A DNA stretch of 64,000 bases, from NCBI GenBank assembly GCA_016714085.1, contig JADJNW010000039.1:1-64000 (forward strand). Direction: 5' to 3'. Origin of the DNA: Saprospiraceae bacterium. GTDB taxonomy: Bacteria; Bacteroidota; Bacteroidia; Chitinophagales; Saprospiraceae. A program made the position numbers and the translations under genes. The notes beneath the pieces were generated by a model. It was not told the DNA's origin. It saw only the letters and a program-made list of their open reading frames with translations, and ran no database searches. Positions within the stretch are counted from its first letter, which is position 1; each line of letters begins with the position of its first letter. Below are positions 17,625-26,203 of the stretch, in pieces.

Positions 17625-17824
17625 ACGAACGATTTTTTCTGATTTTCGCTTGTCAAATTGACAAACTGTGCCATGCAAAACGAATTTTATGGATGAAAAT
17701 TGGAGAAGTTTAGACTTAATTCTAAGTACGATGTACGAAGTGAGCATTACGATTTCTCAAAAGGCATAAAATGTGTGGCTTTCGATTGAATTCGGGATAA
17801 ATTTCTTTCCAAGTCTAACGTATG

Positions 17825-17855
17825 TTGCTTAATCCAATCCATTGCCGTAACTTTG
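17825..17855 (+). promoter_or_regulatory. Promoter of tRNA-Arg
   Basis: TTG at 17825-17827, a 20-base spacer and TAACTTTG at 17848-17855 match the Bacteroidota promoter. It is ~95 bases upstream of the tRNA, the same distance as for tRNA-Lys. A second -7-like element, TACATTTG at 17938-17945, lies right before the tRNA. Confidence 0.55.
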
Positions 17856-17881
17856 CAAACCGAAGGAAAAATGAGAGATCG

Positions 17882-17931
17882 GAAATATGAAAAAAGAAAA
17901 GCATTTACCTCTATTTCAAATTTCATATTTC
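17882..17931 (+). other. Hairpin in the tRNA-Arg leader
   Basis: GAAATATGAAA (17882-17892) pairs perfectly with TTTCATATTTC (17921-17931). It separates the promoter from the mature tRNA, as in the tRNA-Lys leader. Both leaders end in ATTTGACTTG next to or into the tRNA. Confidence 0.5.
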
Positions 17932-17949
17932 GCATTTTACATTTGACTT

Positions 17950-18021
17950 GGCTCCGTAGTACAATGGATAGTATGTAGGTTTCCGGAACCTAAGATCCAG
18001 GTTCGATCCCTGGCGGGGCTA
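17950..18021 (+). tRNA. tRNA-Arg (anticodon CCG)
   Basis: A 72-base cloverleaf. The acceptor GGCTCCG pairs with CGGGGCT (two G-T wobbles), with discriminator A. Anticodon stem TAGGT/ACCTA encloses loop TTCCGGA, giving anticodon CCG, which reads CGG. The T-arm is CCAGG TTCGATC CCTGG. No encoded CCA. The wobble at the first acceptor pair leaves the exact 5' end uncertain by one base. Confidence 0.95.
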
Positions 18022-18077
18022 CTGTATAATCATTTTATAATCAGTTGATTACATAAATAAATTTATCAACTGACTCA

Positions 18078-19151
18078 CTATTTACAAATCGGTTTCGAGC
18101 TTTCTTTTTGTTTTAACTCACCGTTTTCCACATACCAATTTTTCCACTCGCCACCACTGCCTGTTTTCCAGTCATTTAGATCAAAATAAAATTTGCCGCC
18201 CGGTTCGGCTTTGATTTGATATACTTTTAACGCACTAGCATTTTTGGACCAATGCAAAGGCTTTCCAGCCATATAAACCTCCGGGTTTCCATCTTTCAAT
18301 TCGCAATTTACCTGAATAAAATAAGCCGAGTGATCTTGCTCAGGATAAGCGCCATACATATACGCTTTACCGTTAATGTCTATACAAACCGCCACGCCTT
18401 CGTCGCAAGCAATACCTTTTGCATTAATACCAAACTTTTGATAAGCTTTTGCCAGAAAAGCCACATGACGCCCCTGCCGATTGCGCTGCGCGTAATGCGT
18501 ATCGGTGATAACATTTTGCAAAAAAGAAATATTTAAAAAAGGCTGATTATCAACGGAAATAGTATCCGAAAGCGGGTCTTGCAAAGCCTCTGGCGATTGA
18601 ATCGAACTCAATTCTGCCGAAAAATAAATGCTGCCCATGATCGCCATTCCGGCGCTAAGGCCACCAATAACTATTTTTTTATGCTTGATATTAGCATTAA
18701 TAATACTGTCTATCGGTGTACCCCGCCAAAAACGTACATAATTCCACTGATTACCGCCGGCAAACCAAATCGCTTCAGCATTCGCCACTTGCTGTTGAAT
18801 ATAGGGATCGTAAGTAGCCCTTTTATCATGAAAAACAATGGATTGTACCGAATTCACCTCAATCCCCAGCGTTTCAAACATATATTTATTATATCCGTCT
18901 GCGCCGGAAGCTCGCAATACCAATACATCTCCGCCATTTGCACGTTGCAAAAACCAACGCATAGCTTCATCGTCCTCGTCGGCACCTCCCATTAGGCAGA
19001 CGCCACCCATCGGTGAAGTTTTTACATCCGCCTCATCACCAACGATATACGAAGTATAAGCAGGATCATGAAATAAGCAGGATTGCACCAAAAATGCTAG
19101 GATGGTTATTATCATGGCTATTATTTCTCTGAAATGAATGGTTTTGATCAT
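18078..19151 (-). CDS. Cyanophycinase-like peptidase S51 family lipoprotein
   Basis: A 357-residue protein of the cyanophycinase/peptidase S51 family, serine hydrolases that cut aspartyl dipeptides or cyanophycin-like polymers. Residues ~48-58 (GGVCLMGGADED) form the conserved Gly-rich entry, AIWFAGGNQWNYVRFW is the GGxQ motif, and VIGGLSAGMAIMG carries the nucleophile Ser. DTHYAQRNRQGRH matches the family's downstream His segment. A lipobox (LVQSC, residue ~25) after a hydrophobic stretch suggests export, unlike cytoplasmic peptidase E. An internal start at MIITILAFLVQSC is possible. No cyanophycin synthetase is nearby, so the substrate is open. Confidence 0.85.
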   Translation of the reverse strand: MIKTIHFREIIAMIITILAFLVQSCLFHDPAYTSYIVGDEADVKTSPMGGVCLMGGADEDDEAMRWFLQRANGGDVLVLRASGADGYNKYMFETLGIEVNSVQSIVFHDKRATYDPYIQQQVANAEAIWFAGGNQWNYVRFWRGTPIDSIINANIKHKKIVIGGLSAGMAIMGSIYFSAELSSIQSPEALQDPLSDTISVDNQPFLNISFLQNVITDTHYAQRNRQGRHVAFLAKAYQKFGINAKGIACDEGVAVCIDINGKAYMYGAYPEQDHSAYFIQVNCELKDGNPEVYMAGKPLHWSKNASALKVYQIKAEPGGKFYFDLNDWKTGSGGEWKNWYVENGELKQKESSKPICK

Positions 19152-19319
19152 GGGATTTAAAATTACAAAGTGTATTTGATTTTCAAAATCTTTGAAACAC
19201 TCTTTCGTCGAGGGAAAAAAGTACCTGCTCGTCTGGTCAATTAGAAAATAAAGTTTGGCAATATCTGCCCTACTGTGCTATTTTTATTTGCAAAAAATAC
19301 TTAATAAAACGTCAAAACA

Positions 19320-22300
19320 ATGAAAATCAGTAGTTTACTCACGGTTTTGTTTATGATTGCCCTGCTCGTCGACGTTTCCGCCCAGAAGGTGGACGTAGAA
19401 AAGCTTAAAGGCATCAGCATCCGCAATGTCGGGCCCTCAGGTATGAGTGGTCGTATTACAGCTATTGGCGTTGACCCGCGCAATTCCGATATTATTTATG
19501 TTGGCGCTGCTTCCGGCGGCGTTTGGAAATCTATGAATGGCGGCATTACCTGGACGCCACTATTCGACAAAGAAGCTGTACAGGGTATTGGCTCTATCGC
19601 AGTTGATCCGATCAATCCTGATGTGATCTGGGCTGGCACAGGTGAGGGTAACCCTCGTAACTCGCATAACAGTGGCAAGGGTATTTACAAAAGTCTTGAT
19701 GGTGGTAAGACCTGGAAACTCATGGGTTTGGAAAAAACTTTTACAATTCATAGAGTAAGTGTGAGCCCGCACAATTCTGATGTAGTGTATGCTGCAGCGA
19801 TGGGTTCAATCTGGGGACCGAATGAAGATCGGGGTGTTTTCAAAACGACCGATGGCGGTAAGACCTGGAAAAAGGTATTGTACGTGAACGATGGCACTGG
19901 CGCAGCTGATATGGTGTTGGATCCAAGCAATTCCAATAAGCTTTTGGTGGCAATGTGGGAATACGATCGTGATCCTTGGCAATTTAATTCCGGTGGCAAA
20001 GGCTCTGGCTTGTATGTAACATTAGATGGCGGCGAAACTTGGACGAAGCGCACCGATAAAGATGGTTTGCCCGAAGGTGACCTGGGACGTATCGGTTTGG
20101 CGATTGCAGCGAATAAACCGAATATCATTTACGCTTTGGTGGAAGCTAAGGAAAACTTTTTATACAAAAGCACCGACGGTGGCGCGACCTGGAGCAAAGC
20201 GAATCAACGCGCAAACGAAGGAAATGTAAGCAACCGTCCTTTCTATTATCATGAATTGTATGTTGATCCTCAGAATGAGAATCGTATTTACAATTTATAC
20301 TCGAATGTTTCCAAAAGTGAAGATGGCGGTAGGACTTTTTCAGTAATTGCGCGCAGCGCGCACTCCGATCACCATGCTTTCTGGATTGACCCGAAAAACC
20401 CGAATTTACTGATGTTGGGCACGGATGGTGGTTTTTACATCTCCCGCGATGGTGGCGATAATTGGAGATTCATTGACAATTTGCCTGTCGGGCAATTCTA
20501 TCATGTCAACTATGATATGAGCATTCCGTATCAAATCGGTGGCGGTATGCAGGATAATGGTTCATGGGTTGGCCCTGCTTCTCAATGGAAGCGCGGCGGC
20601 ATTTTGAATACCGATTGGCAAGAAGTTTACTTCGGCGATGGTTTTGATCTGGGCTTCCGTCCAAATAATCCGCGCTATGTATATGCAATGTCGCAAGGTG
20701 GTAATGTCGGGTATGTAGATACATATACAGGAAAATCAACAACCGTTCGTCCGACGCATCCTGATGCTAAAGTGGAATTGCGATTCAATTGGAATGCGGC
20801 TTTCGCACAAAATCCTTTCCAGGAATGCGGCATTTACTATGGTAGCCAATTTGTACACAAAAGCATGGATTGCGGTCAAACTTGGGAAGTGATTTCACCT
20901 GATTTGACAACCAATGATACGCTGAAACAACGCCAAAGCCGCGAAACCGGTGGCTTGACGCCTGATGTGACCGCTGCTGAAAATCATACCACCATTCTGG
21001 CGATTGTGCCAAGCCCTGTAGATCAAAACGTGCTTTGGGTAGGTACTGACGATGGTAATATTCAACTGACCCGTGACGGCGGCAAAACCTGGACAAATCT
21101 TTTGAGCAAATTGACTGGCGTAAAGGCTGGTAGCTGGATTCCTTATATTGAAACTTCTACGAAAAACGCCGGAGAAGCTTTTGTGGTAGTGAACGATTAT
21201 CGCCGAAACGATTGGCGTCCGATGGTGTTTCACACCAGCAATTACGGACAGACTTTTACACGCATTGTTGATGAAAAACAAGTAAGTGGCTATGCTTTGT
21301 GCATCGTGCAAGACCCTGTGGAATCAAAATTGCTTTGGTTGGGAACAGATCATGGCTTGTGGTTTAGCATTGATATGGGCGCGAATTGGAACAAGTGGAC
21401 AAACGGTTTCCCATCGGTACAAGTAGCGGATTTGAAGATCCATCCGCGCGAGCATGATTTGATCGTGGGTACGTTCGGGCGTTCTTTCTGGGTATTAGAT
21501 GACCTGCGTCCTTTCCGCGAATTGGTACAAACCAAAGGCGCTTTATTCGATCAACCATTGGCGATCTTTGATGCACCCGATGCTTATTTTGCAGAATACC
21601 GTTCTTACGATGGTTATCACTTCCCTGGCGAGGCCATTTATCAAGGTGAAAACAAATCTGCGAATGCATCTATCGGTATTTGGATTGGAAAACAACCAGA
21701 ACGCAAAGGCGGCGAAAGACCTGTTGCACCTGAAGCCAGTGCTGGCCCAGGTGGTGGCGGTGGATTTGGCGGCGGCGGCTTCGGTGGAGGCTTTGGTGGC
21801 GGACGCCGCGGTGCGCATCGCGTGAAAGTAGCTGTATCCGATATGGATGGCAACGCTGTGCGTAATTATACTGCCCAATTGGATTCAGGAATGACGCGCC
21901 TTTTCTGGGATATGCGCTACGATGGCGTGCGATTCCTTTCGCGCCAGGAGCCACGCCCGGATGCAGATATACCCGCCGGTGCAGAAGTGTTGCCCGGCAA
22001 GTACAAAATAGTGGTGAGCCTCGGCAATCAAAAAGATTCTACTTATATCACCGTTAAAAATGATCCACGCATCGAGATTTCAATGGAAGATCACAAGGCA
22101 AAAATTGCCGCTATCAAAGAATTTTCTAAAGTAGCAGAAACTGCGGGCAAAGCCTACGATCAAATCCGCGAAGCGCAGAAAACGATCAAAACGGTGAACG
22201 ATGCCATGGTGAATGCCGATCCTAAAATGAAGAAGGAAGTAGGCGATATGGGCAAAAAGTTCAAGCGAAGATTACCGAGTTGGAAGGCTTATTCTTCTCA

Positions 22301-22561
22301 CCAGAGAGCCAGAAAGGAATTGTGCGCAGTACCGATAATCTACAATCGACCATGCAGCGTGCTTCTTCTTATTTGAATGCTGGCGACGGTGCGCCCACGC
22401 AAGCCGCCAAGCGCATGATGGAACAAGCCAAGAGCGAATTGAGCGGCATCCTGACCAAAATGAACGATTTCTTTAGTAAAGACTTCGCGGAATACCAACA
22501 AAAGGTAGAAGCAACCGAATACTCTGTATTCAAAGCTTACGAACCGATGAAGCTGAACTAG
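19320..22561 (+). CDS. VPS10/BNR-repeat (sortilin-like) exported protein, one frameshift
   Basis: A large exported beta-propeller protein of ~1,080 residues. After a signal peptide (ending VSAQ), repeated BNR/Asp-box motifs appear, such as SMNGGITWTPL, SLDGGKTWKLM, TTDGGKTWKKV, TLDGGETWTKR and SRDGGDNWRFI. Together they form one or two propellers of the VPS10/sortilin or glycosyl-hydrolase-like class. A Gly-rich loop (~residues 808-830) precedes a C-terminal Ig-like strand region and a helical tail. The frame shifts at the A5 run 22254-22258: the first frame ends at 22376, the second (KITELEGLFFSPESQKGIVR) continues to 22561. A terminator follows. Function unknown; many such Bacteroidota proteins are called glycosyl hydrolases without proof. 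Confidence 0.88.
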
Positions 22562-22586
22562 TAGCTTCTGTAAAGAAAGGATGAAG

Positions 22587-22619
22587 AGGTGTCACTTTGC
22601 AAAAGGTGATGCCTTTTTT
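22587..22619 (+). terminator. Rho-independent terminator after the VPS10 gene
   Basis: A 12-bp stem with three G-U pairs, AGGTGTCACTTT with AAGGTGATGCCT, closed by a GCAA tetraloop and followed by TTTTTT. It starts 26 bases after the stop. Confidence 0.85.
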
Positions 22620-22659
22620 ATTAGGATAAAATGCTATATTTACATACAAATCCCCAACC

Positions 22660-23448
22660 ATGAAGTCATTTATTATTCTGTTATCATGCCTCTTATGTAT
22701 AAGCTCTATCATATTTGCCCAAAACACGAAGTCTTGTTACACAGAGCTTCGTAGGGAAGGACTTCGTTATGTAAGCAGAAAGGATTATCCTAAAGCTATT
22801 AACTCATTTTTTGCGGCGCGCTATTGCTTGGATAAACCCGCAAAGGATGAACTTATTAAAAATACGCAGAATGAATGGGTAAAAGCATTAAATAATGCAC
22901 TTGCTAAATCGGATTCGCTTATTGCTTACTTTGGTTTTACGCAAGACCGCGCCTGGGCGTACAAAAATGGCAAATTCGCTGTGATCGACCGCAATGGAAA
23001 ACGCCTCACCGATTTTGAATTTGAAAATCCCGAACCCTTTAAAGAAAGTGGCTATGCCATTGCCCAAAAAGCCGATGGTTTTTATTACTTGATTGATAAA
23101 ATAGGTAAAATTTCTGAGCCGTATAATGATTTCTTCCCATGTAATAATGGTTGGTATAAAGTAAAAAAGGGAAATCTTTATACGTTTTATGATAAGAATT
23201 ATAAGCAGGTGGAGGGCTGGGATTGGTATGAGGATATTTATGATTTCAGGGAAGGAATAGCAATGATACAGCAAAATAAAAAATGGGGAATCATCAAGCT
23301 AAATGGAAGTTATCTGATAGCTCCTCAGTTTGATGGACCGTTTTTCTTTAGTGAAGGACTGGCTGCAGTCCTTAAAGATAAGAAATGGTGCTATATTGAT
23401 ACAACAAGGCAAATTGTTTTAACAACAGAATTAAGATTTTTTAAGTAA
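22660..23448 (+). CDS. WG-repeat protein, truncated N-terminal part
   Basis: A 262-residue exported protein (signal MKSFIILLSCLLCISSIIFAQ). Residues ~95-255 hold several WG (KWG) repeats: FRE-GIAMIQQNKKWGIIKLNGSYLIAPQFDGPFFFSEGLAAVLKDKKWCYID and earlier, weaker copies. WG proteins form beta-solenoids or propellers that probably bind other surface molecules. The stop at 23448 is not the natural end: recognisable WG text continues in shifting frames to about 24594. The open part may still be translated, but the gene looks like the remains of a ~645-residue protein. Confidence 0.75.
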   Translation: MKSFIILLSCLLCISSIIFAQNTKSCYTELRREGLRYVSRKDYPKAINSFFAARYCLDKPAKDELIKNTQNEWVKALNNALAKSDSLIAYFGFTQDRAWAYKNGKFAVIDRNGKRLTDFEFENPEPFKESGYAIAQKADGFYYLIDKIGKISEPYNDFFPCNNGWYKVKKGNLYTFYDKNYKQVEGWDWYEDIYDFREGIAMIQQNKKWGIIKLNGSYLIAPQFDGPFFFSEGLAAVLKDKKWCYIDTTRQIVLTTELRFFK

Positions 23449-24594
23449 TTCAAATTGGTTTTCAATTTGTTAAAAAAATGGTAAATAGGGCGTTATTGAT
23501 AAAAGCATCAAAGTAATTGTTTCTACACAATTCGAAAGAATAAAAGGTTTTACAAATAATTTCTCGGCGTTAAGCAAAATGACAAGCGGGGATATTTGGT
23601 AAAAGATGGAACACTTCTTCAACCCTGAATTTGAAGATCCCCATTTTTAAATTAAAAATATCACAGCCTTGGTTAAAAAAATAATAAATGGGGATTGATA
23701 ATTGAAAATACTACTCAAAAGTTGTTGAACCACATTTTGAGAATTATAGTTGGTTTACAAGAATGGAATATTATAAAAATTAAAAGATCAAAAATGTGGC
23801 TTAATCAATTTGGATGGTAAAATTATTGCAATACCGCTATTATGACCAAATTTATTCTAATGAAGGGGAAAATGGAATGAGAGTAAAAAAAAATGATAAA
23901 AGAGGTTTAGTTGATTAATAAGGATTTCATTATTTAACCTAAATTTGATGAATTTACTTTTCGGTTTTCGGATAGCTTAATTATAGTAAGAGAATATGAT
24001 AAAAATGGGGTTATATAACAAAATGGATAGCTTGTAATTCCTTTCAATTAGATCACGCTAGATCCATTTAAAGAAGGCTTTGCCCTTGTAAAGAAGAAAA
24101 TAACTGGGTTTATTGACCACTAATGGAAGATTTCTTGGAGTAACGACCCTGAAGTTTTTCTATTTAAATCCAAAAAAATAGGATTCTAAAATTATTCAGG
24201 TAGGAGACAAAATGGGGATACATTGACATTGATTATCAATTTTTTTAGTACGGCACTTTAAAGAGTTTAAGTGACAGCAAAATAATTTTGGTCAGCCGAT
24301 CTGGTAAATGGGGCTGATCAGATAAAAATGGAAAGTTAATTTTTGTTCCCCGATTTGATAATGTTTGGATTATAGCATAAAGATCCTCAATATCATCAAT
24401 TAAACAATAGATTTTATCAAGAAAAATAAATTTGGGGCATAATTAGCTAAACGGTCCTTTTGATAACCTCAAATCGATTTGAAAGATGGAATTAAAAGGA
24501 AGCAGATGCGAGGCTTCATGGAGAGACTTTCCCGACCAACTCCAAAGGCCAGCTCATCATTGACGAAACCCTGGAGCAACAGACGAAGCGATAA
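23449..24594 (+). pseudogene. Decayed C-terminal half of the WG-repeat gene
   Basis: No long open frame, but piecewise translation gives WG-repeat text in all three plus frames: YGVIDKSIKVIVSTQFERI (from ~23490), KRGYLVKDGTLLQP (~23585), KWGLIIENTTQKVVEPHFENY (~23687), CGLINLDGKIIA (~23800), GFALVKKK (~24075), GKWGLI with KNGKLIFVPRFDN (~24305-24360), and a terminal KGQLIIDETLEQQTKR ending at a TAA at 24592-24594. Stops or frameshifts occur about every 50-100 bases. That density is far above the one-per-gene lesions elsewhere, so I read this as true decay. Confidence 0.75.
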
Positions 24595-24648
24595 GGATTC
24601 GCTTGCGTTTCATCCTATAAAGTGTATCTTACCAAAAATCAACAACGC

Positions 24649-25218
24649 ATGACTACCAATATCAAAATACCAATTCAGCAATTGACGCCGCAATTAATCC
24701 AAGAGTGGCAAGAGAAGTACCCAAATGGGGAAATTGAGGTGCGGACGCACTCGGAGACGATGCCCGAACGAATGACAGAAGATACGTTCTGGGAAATTAT
24801 GGAGTTATTGGATTGGAGCAAGGAGGAAGAAAGTGCGGAAGCAGTGATTGCGCCAGCAGTAGCGCGATTGGGGGCTTTGCCGGTGTTTGCGATCTATAAT
24901 TTTCAAGACATCTTGTCGGAAAAATTGTATGTATTGGATGCCCGCCGTTACGCAGCGCACATCGGCGAAGCTGCTTTTCGGGAAGATGAATACTTTTCAG
25001 TGGACCATTTTCTGCACGCGCGCTGTTATATGGTAGCCATTGGGAAAGAAGCCTACGAGCAAGCGGTACAACATCCAGCGCTGATGCTGAAAGACCTTAC
25101 TTTTGAGGCACTATTGTCGGTTGCTTCCAAAGCTTATGAACTCAAAACGGGGACTCCCCTCACTTACTTGCCCGCATTCGATTACGAAACTTATAGCAAT
25201 AAAGAAGGCTGGCAATGA
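24649..25218 (+). CDS. DUF4240 domain protein
   Basis: A 189-residue cytoplasmic protein. TEDTFWEIMELLDWSKEEE begins the DUF4240 domain, and HFLHARCYMVAIGKEAYEQAVQHPALM is its most conserved part. In many members the region reads FRGWLIAQGR..Y..A..dPd.L, which this matches in spacing. The function is unknown; the domain occurs in proteins linked to SMI1/KNR4-type and polymorphic-toxin neighbourhoods, but nothing here supports a toxin system. I prefer ATG 24649 (MTTNIKIP); ATG 24622 adds nine residues. It lies between the WG pseudogene and array 2. Confidence 0.72.
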   Translation: MTTNIKIPIQQLTPQLIQEWQEKYPNGEIEVRTHSETMPERMTEDTFWEIMELLDWSKEEESAEAVIAPAVARLGALPVFAIYNFQDILSEKLYVLDARRYAAHIGEAAFREDEYFSVDHFLHARCYMVAIGKEAYEQAVQHPALMLKDLTFEALLSVASKAYELKTGTPLTYLPAFDYETYSNKEGWQ

Positions 25219-25296
25219 GCTTTTATGGTAATCGAAAATAGTATTTCTATTTCTGCTTATTAATTTACTTACCTCAATCGCTGCATAGAAATTCCT

Positions 25297-25777
25297 GTCC
25301 GCAAAGTTGAAATCGTCGTTCGCAAAGTTGAAATCGCCGTCCGCAAAGTTGCGCGACCCTCCGGAAAAGTTGCGGGCGTCGTCCGCAATATTGAAATCGC
25401 CGTCCGCAAAGTTGCGCGACCCTCCGGAAAAGTTGCGGGCGTCGTCCGCAAAGTTGAAATCGTCGTCCGCAAAGTTGCGCGACCCTCCCGCAAAGTTGCG
25501 GACGTCGTCCGCAATATTGAAATCGTCGTCCGCAAAGTTGCGCGACCCTCCGGAAAAGTTGCGGGCGTCGTCCGCAAAGTTGAAATCACCGTCCGCAAAG
25601 TTGCGCGACCCTCCGGAAAAGTTGCGAACGTCGTCCGCAAAGTTGAAATCGCTGTCCGCAAAGTTGCGCGACCCTCCAGAAAAGTTGCGAACGACGTCCG
25701 CAATATTGAAATCGTCGTCCGCAAAGTTGCGCGACCCTCCGAAAAGTTGCGGGCGTCGTCCGCATATTGAAATCGTC
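25297..25777 (-). repeat. 21-bp-period tandem array 2 (23 units, 63-bp super-period)
   Basis: Twenty-three contiguous units, all 21 bases except two of 20 at the right end. All but the most degenerate share the core GCAAAGTTG (or CAATATTG) on the plus strand. Units come in a fixed order of three types: one containing TTGAAATCG, one ending GTTGCGCGACCC, and one with CCGGAAAAGTTGCGGGC. Together they give a 63-bp period repeated about seven times. A degraded unit follows to 25798. The array lies between convergent genes. All six frames are open only because 21 is a multiple of three and the unit lacks stops. Strand is given relative to array 3, which reads the same sequence on the plus strand. 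Confidence 0.92.
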
Positions 25778-25990
25778 GTCCGTAATTTTTCCAGAGGCAT
25801 TTTTACGAATAAAAATCAGAAAAGAAGTTTTGTAACCTTCAAAAATGGTTTTGATCACAGAGAAAGAAAGATTGCAGATGAGCAAATCTCGTTTGCAAGA
25901 CAGGTAAATCGTATTGAAAACTCAATAAAAATATCAAATCGCTTGAGGTACAGTAAATAACAAGTGCTTTGAAGTAGCACTTTTGATATG

Positions 25991-26097
25991 GAGTAGTCTT
26001 AGTGGCGGCTAGCCGGCAAATCACTGTTCGACGGAGGAGTTTTGTTTGCCTAGCCTTTTGTGGTTACTTTTTTGGGCAATGCAAAAAAGTGACAAAG
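25991..26097 (+). repeat. Dispersed hairpin-bearing element, copy 1
   Basis: A ~107-base element, about 85% identical by eye to 51219-51321. It starts with GTAGTCT, then GTGGCGGCT, then CGGCAAATCACTGTTCGACG, GAGGAGTTTT, TTTGCCTAGC and an ATGCAAAAA-type tail. GGCAAA pairs with TTTGCC around a GGAGGAG loop. There is no open reading frame in common that looks coding. It follows array 2 by ~190 bases. Confidence 0.6.
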
Positions 26098-26203
26098 CAA
26101 TGAGCATTCAGAAAACCTAAACTACGTGAGGAAATACTTTGTTTATAACTTTCATCATAAAATTAAAGTCAAAGCTTGCCGCATTCTTGTAAAAGCTAAT
26201 AAC

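Noticed and set aside
17625..17747. N-terminal extension of the DUF4407 gene
   Set aside because: The 41 added residues do not resemble the family start, whereas ATG 17624 gives the expected MGFIKDF.
18078..19151. True cyanophycin metabolism locus
   Set aside because: No cyanophycin synthetase is nearby, and a lipoprotein signal is unusual for degradation of a cytoplasmic polymer. Only the family name is retained.
21641..21853. Proline-rich minus-strand frame
   Set aside because: Reverse reading of the glycine-rich loop of the VPS10 protein.
24649..25218. DUF4240 protein as part of a polymorphic toxin or immunity locus
   Set aside because: No toxin, secretion or SMI1-type gene is adjacent; the neighbours are a WG pseudogene and a repeat array.
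25297..25777. CRISPR array
   Set aside because: Units are contiguous with no unique spacers, the 21-bp unit is too short for repeat plus spacer, and there is no cas gene.
25111..25960. Overlapping open frames of 99-229 codons on both strands over array 2
   Set aside because: The 21-bp unit lacks stops and is divisible by three, so every frame stays open. The heptad-like peptides (KLRDPPE, NFADDD) are by-products, and 20-base units would shift any product.
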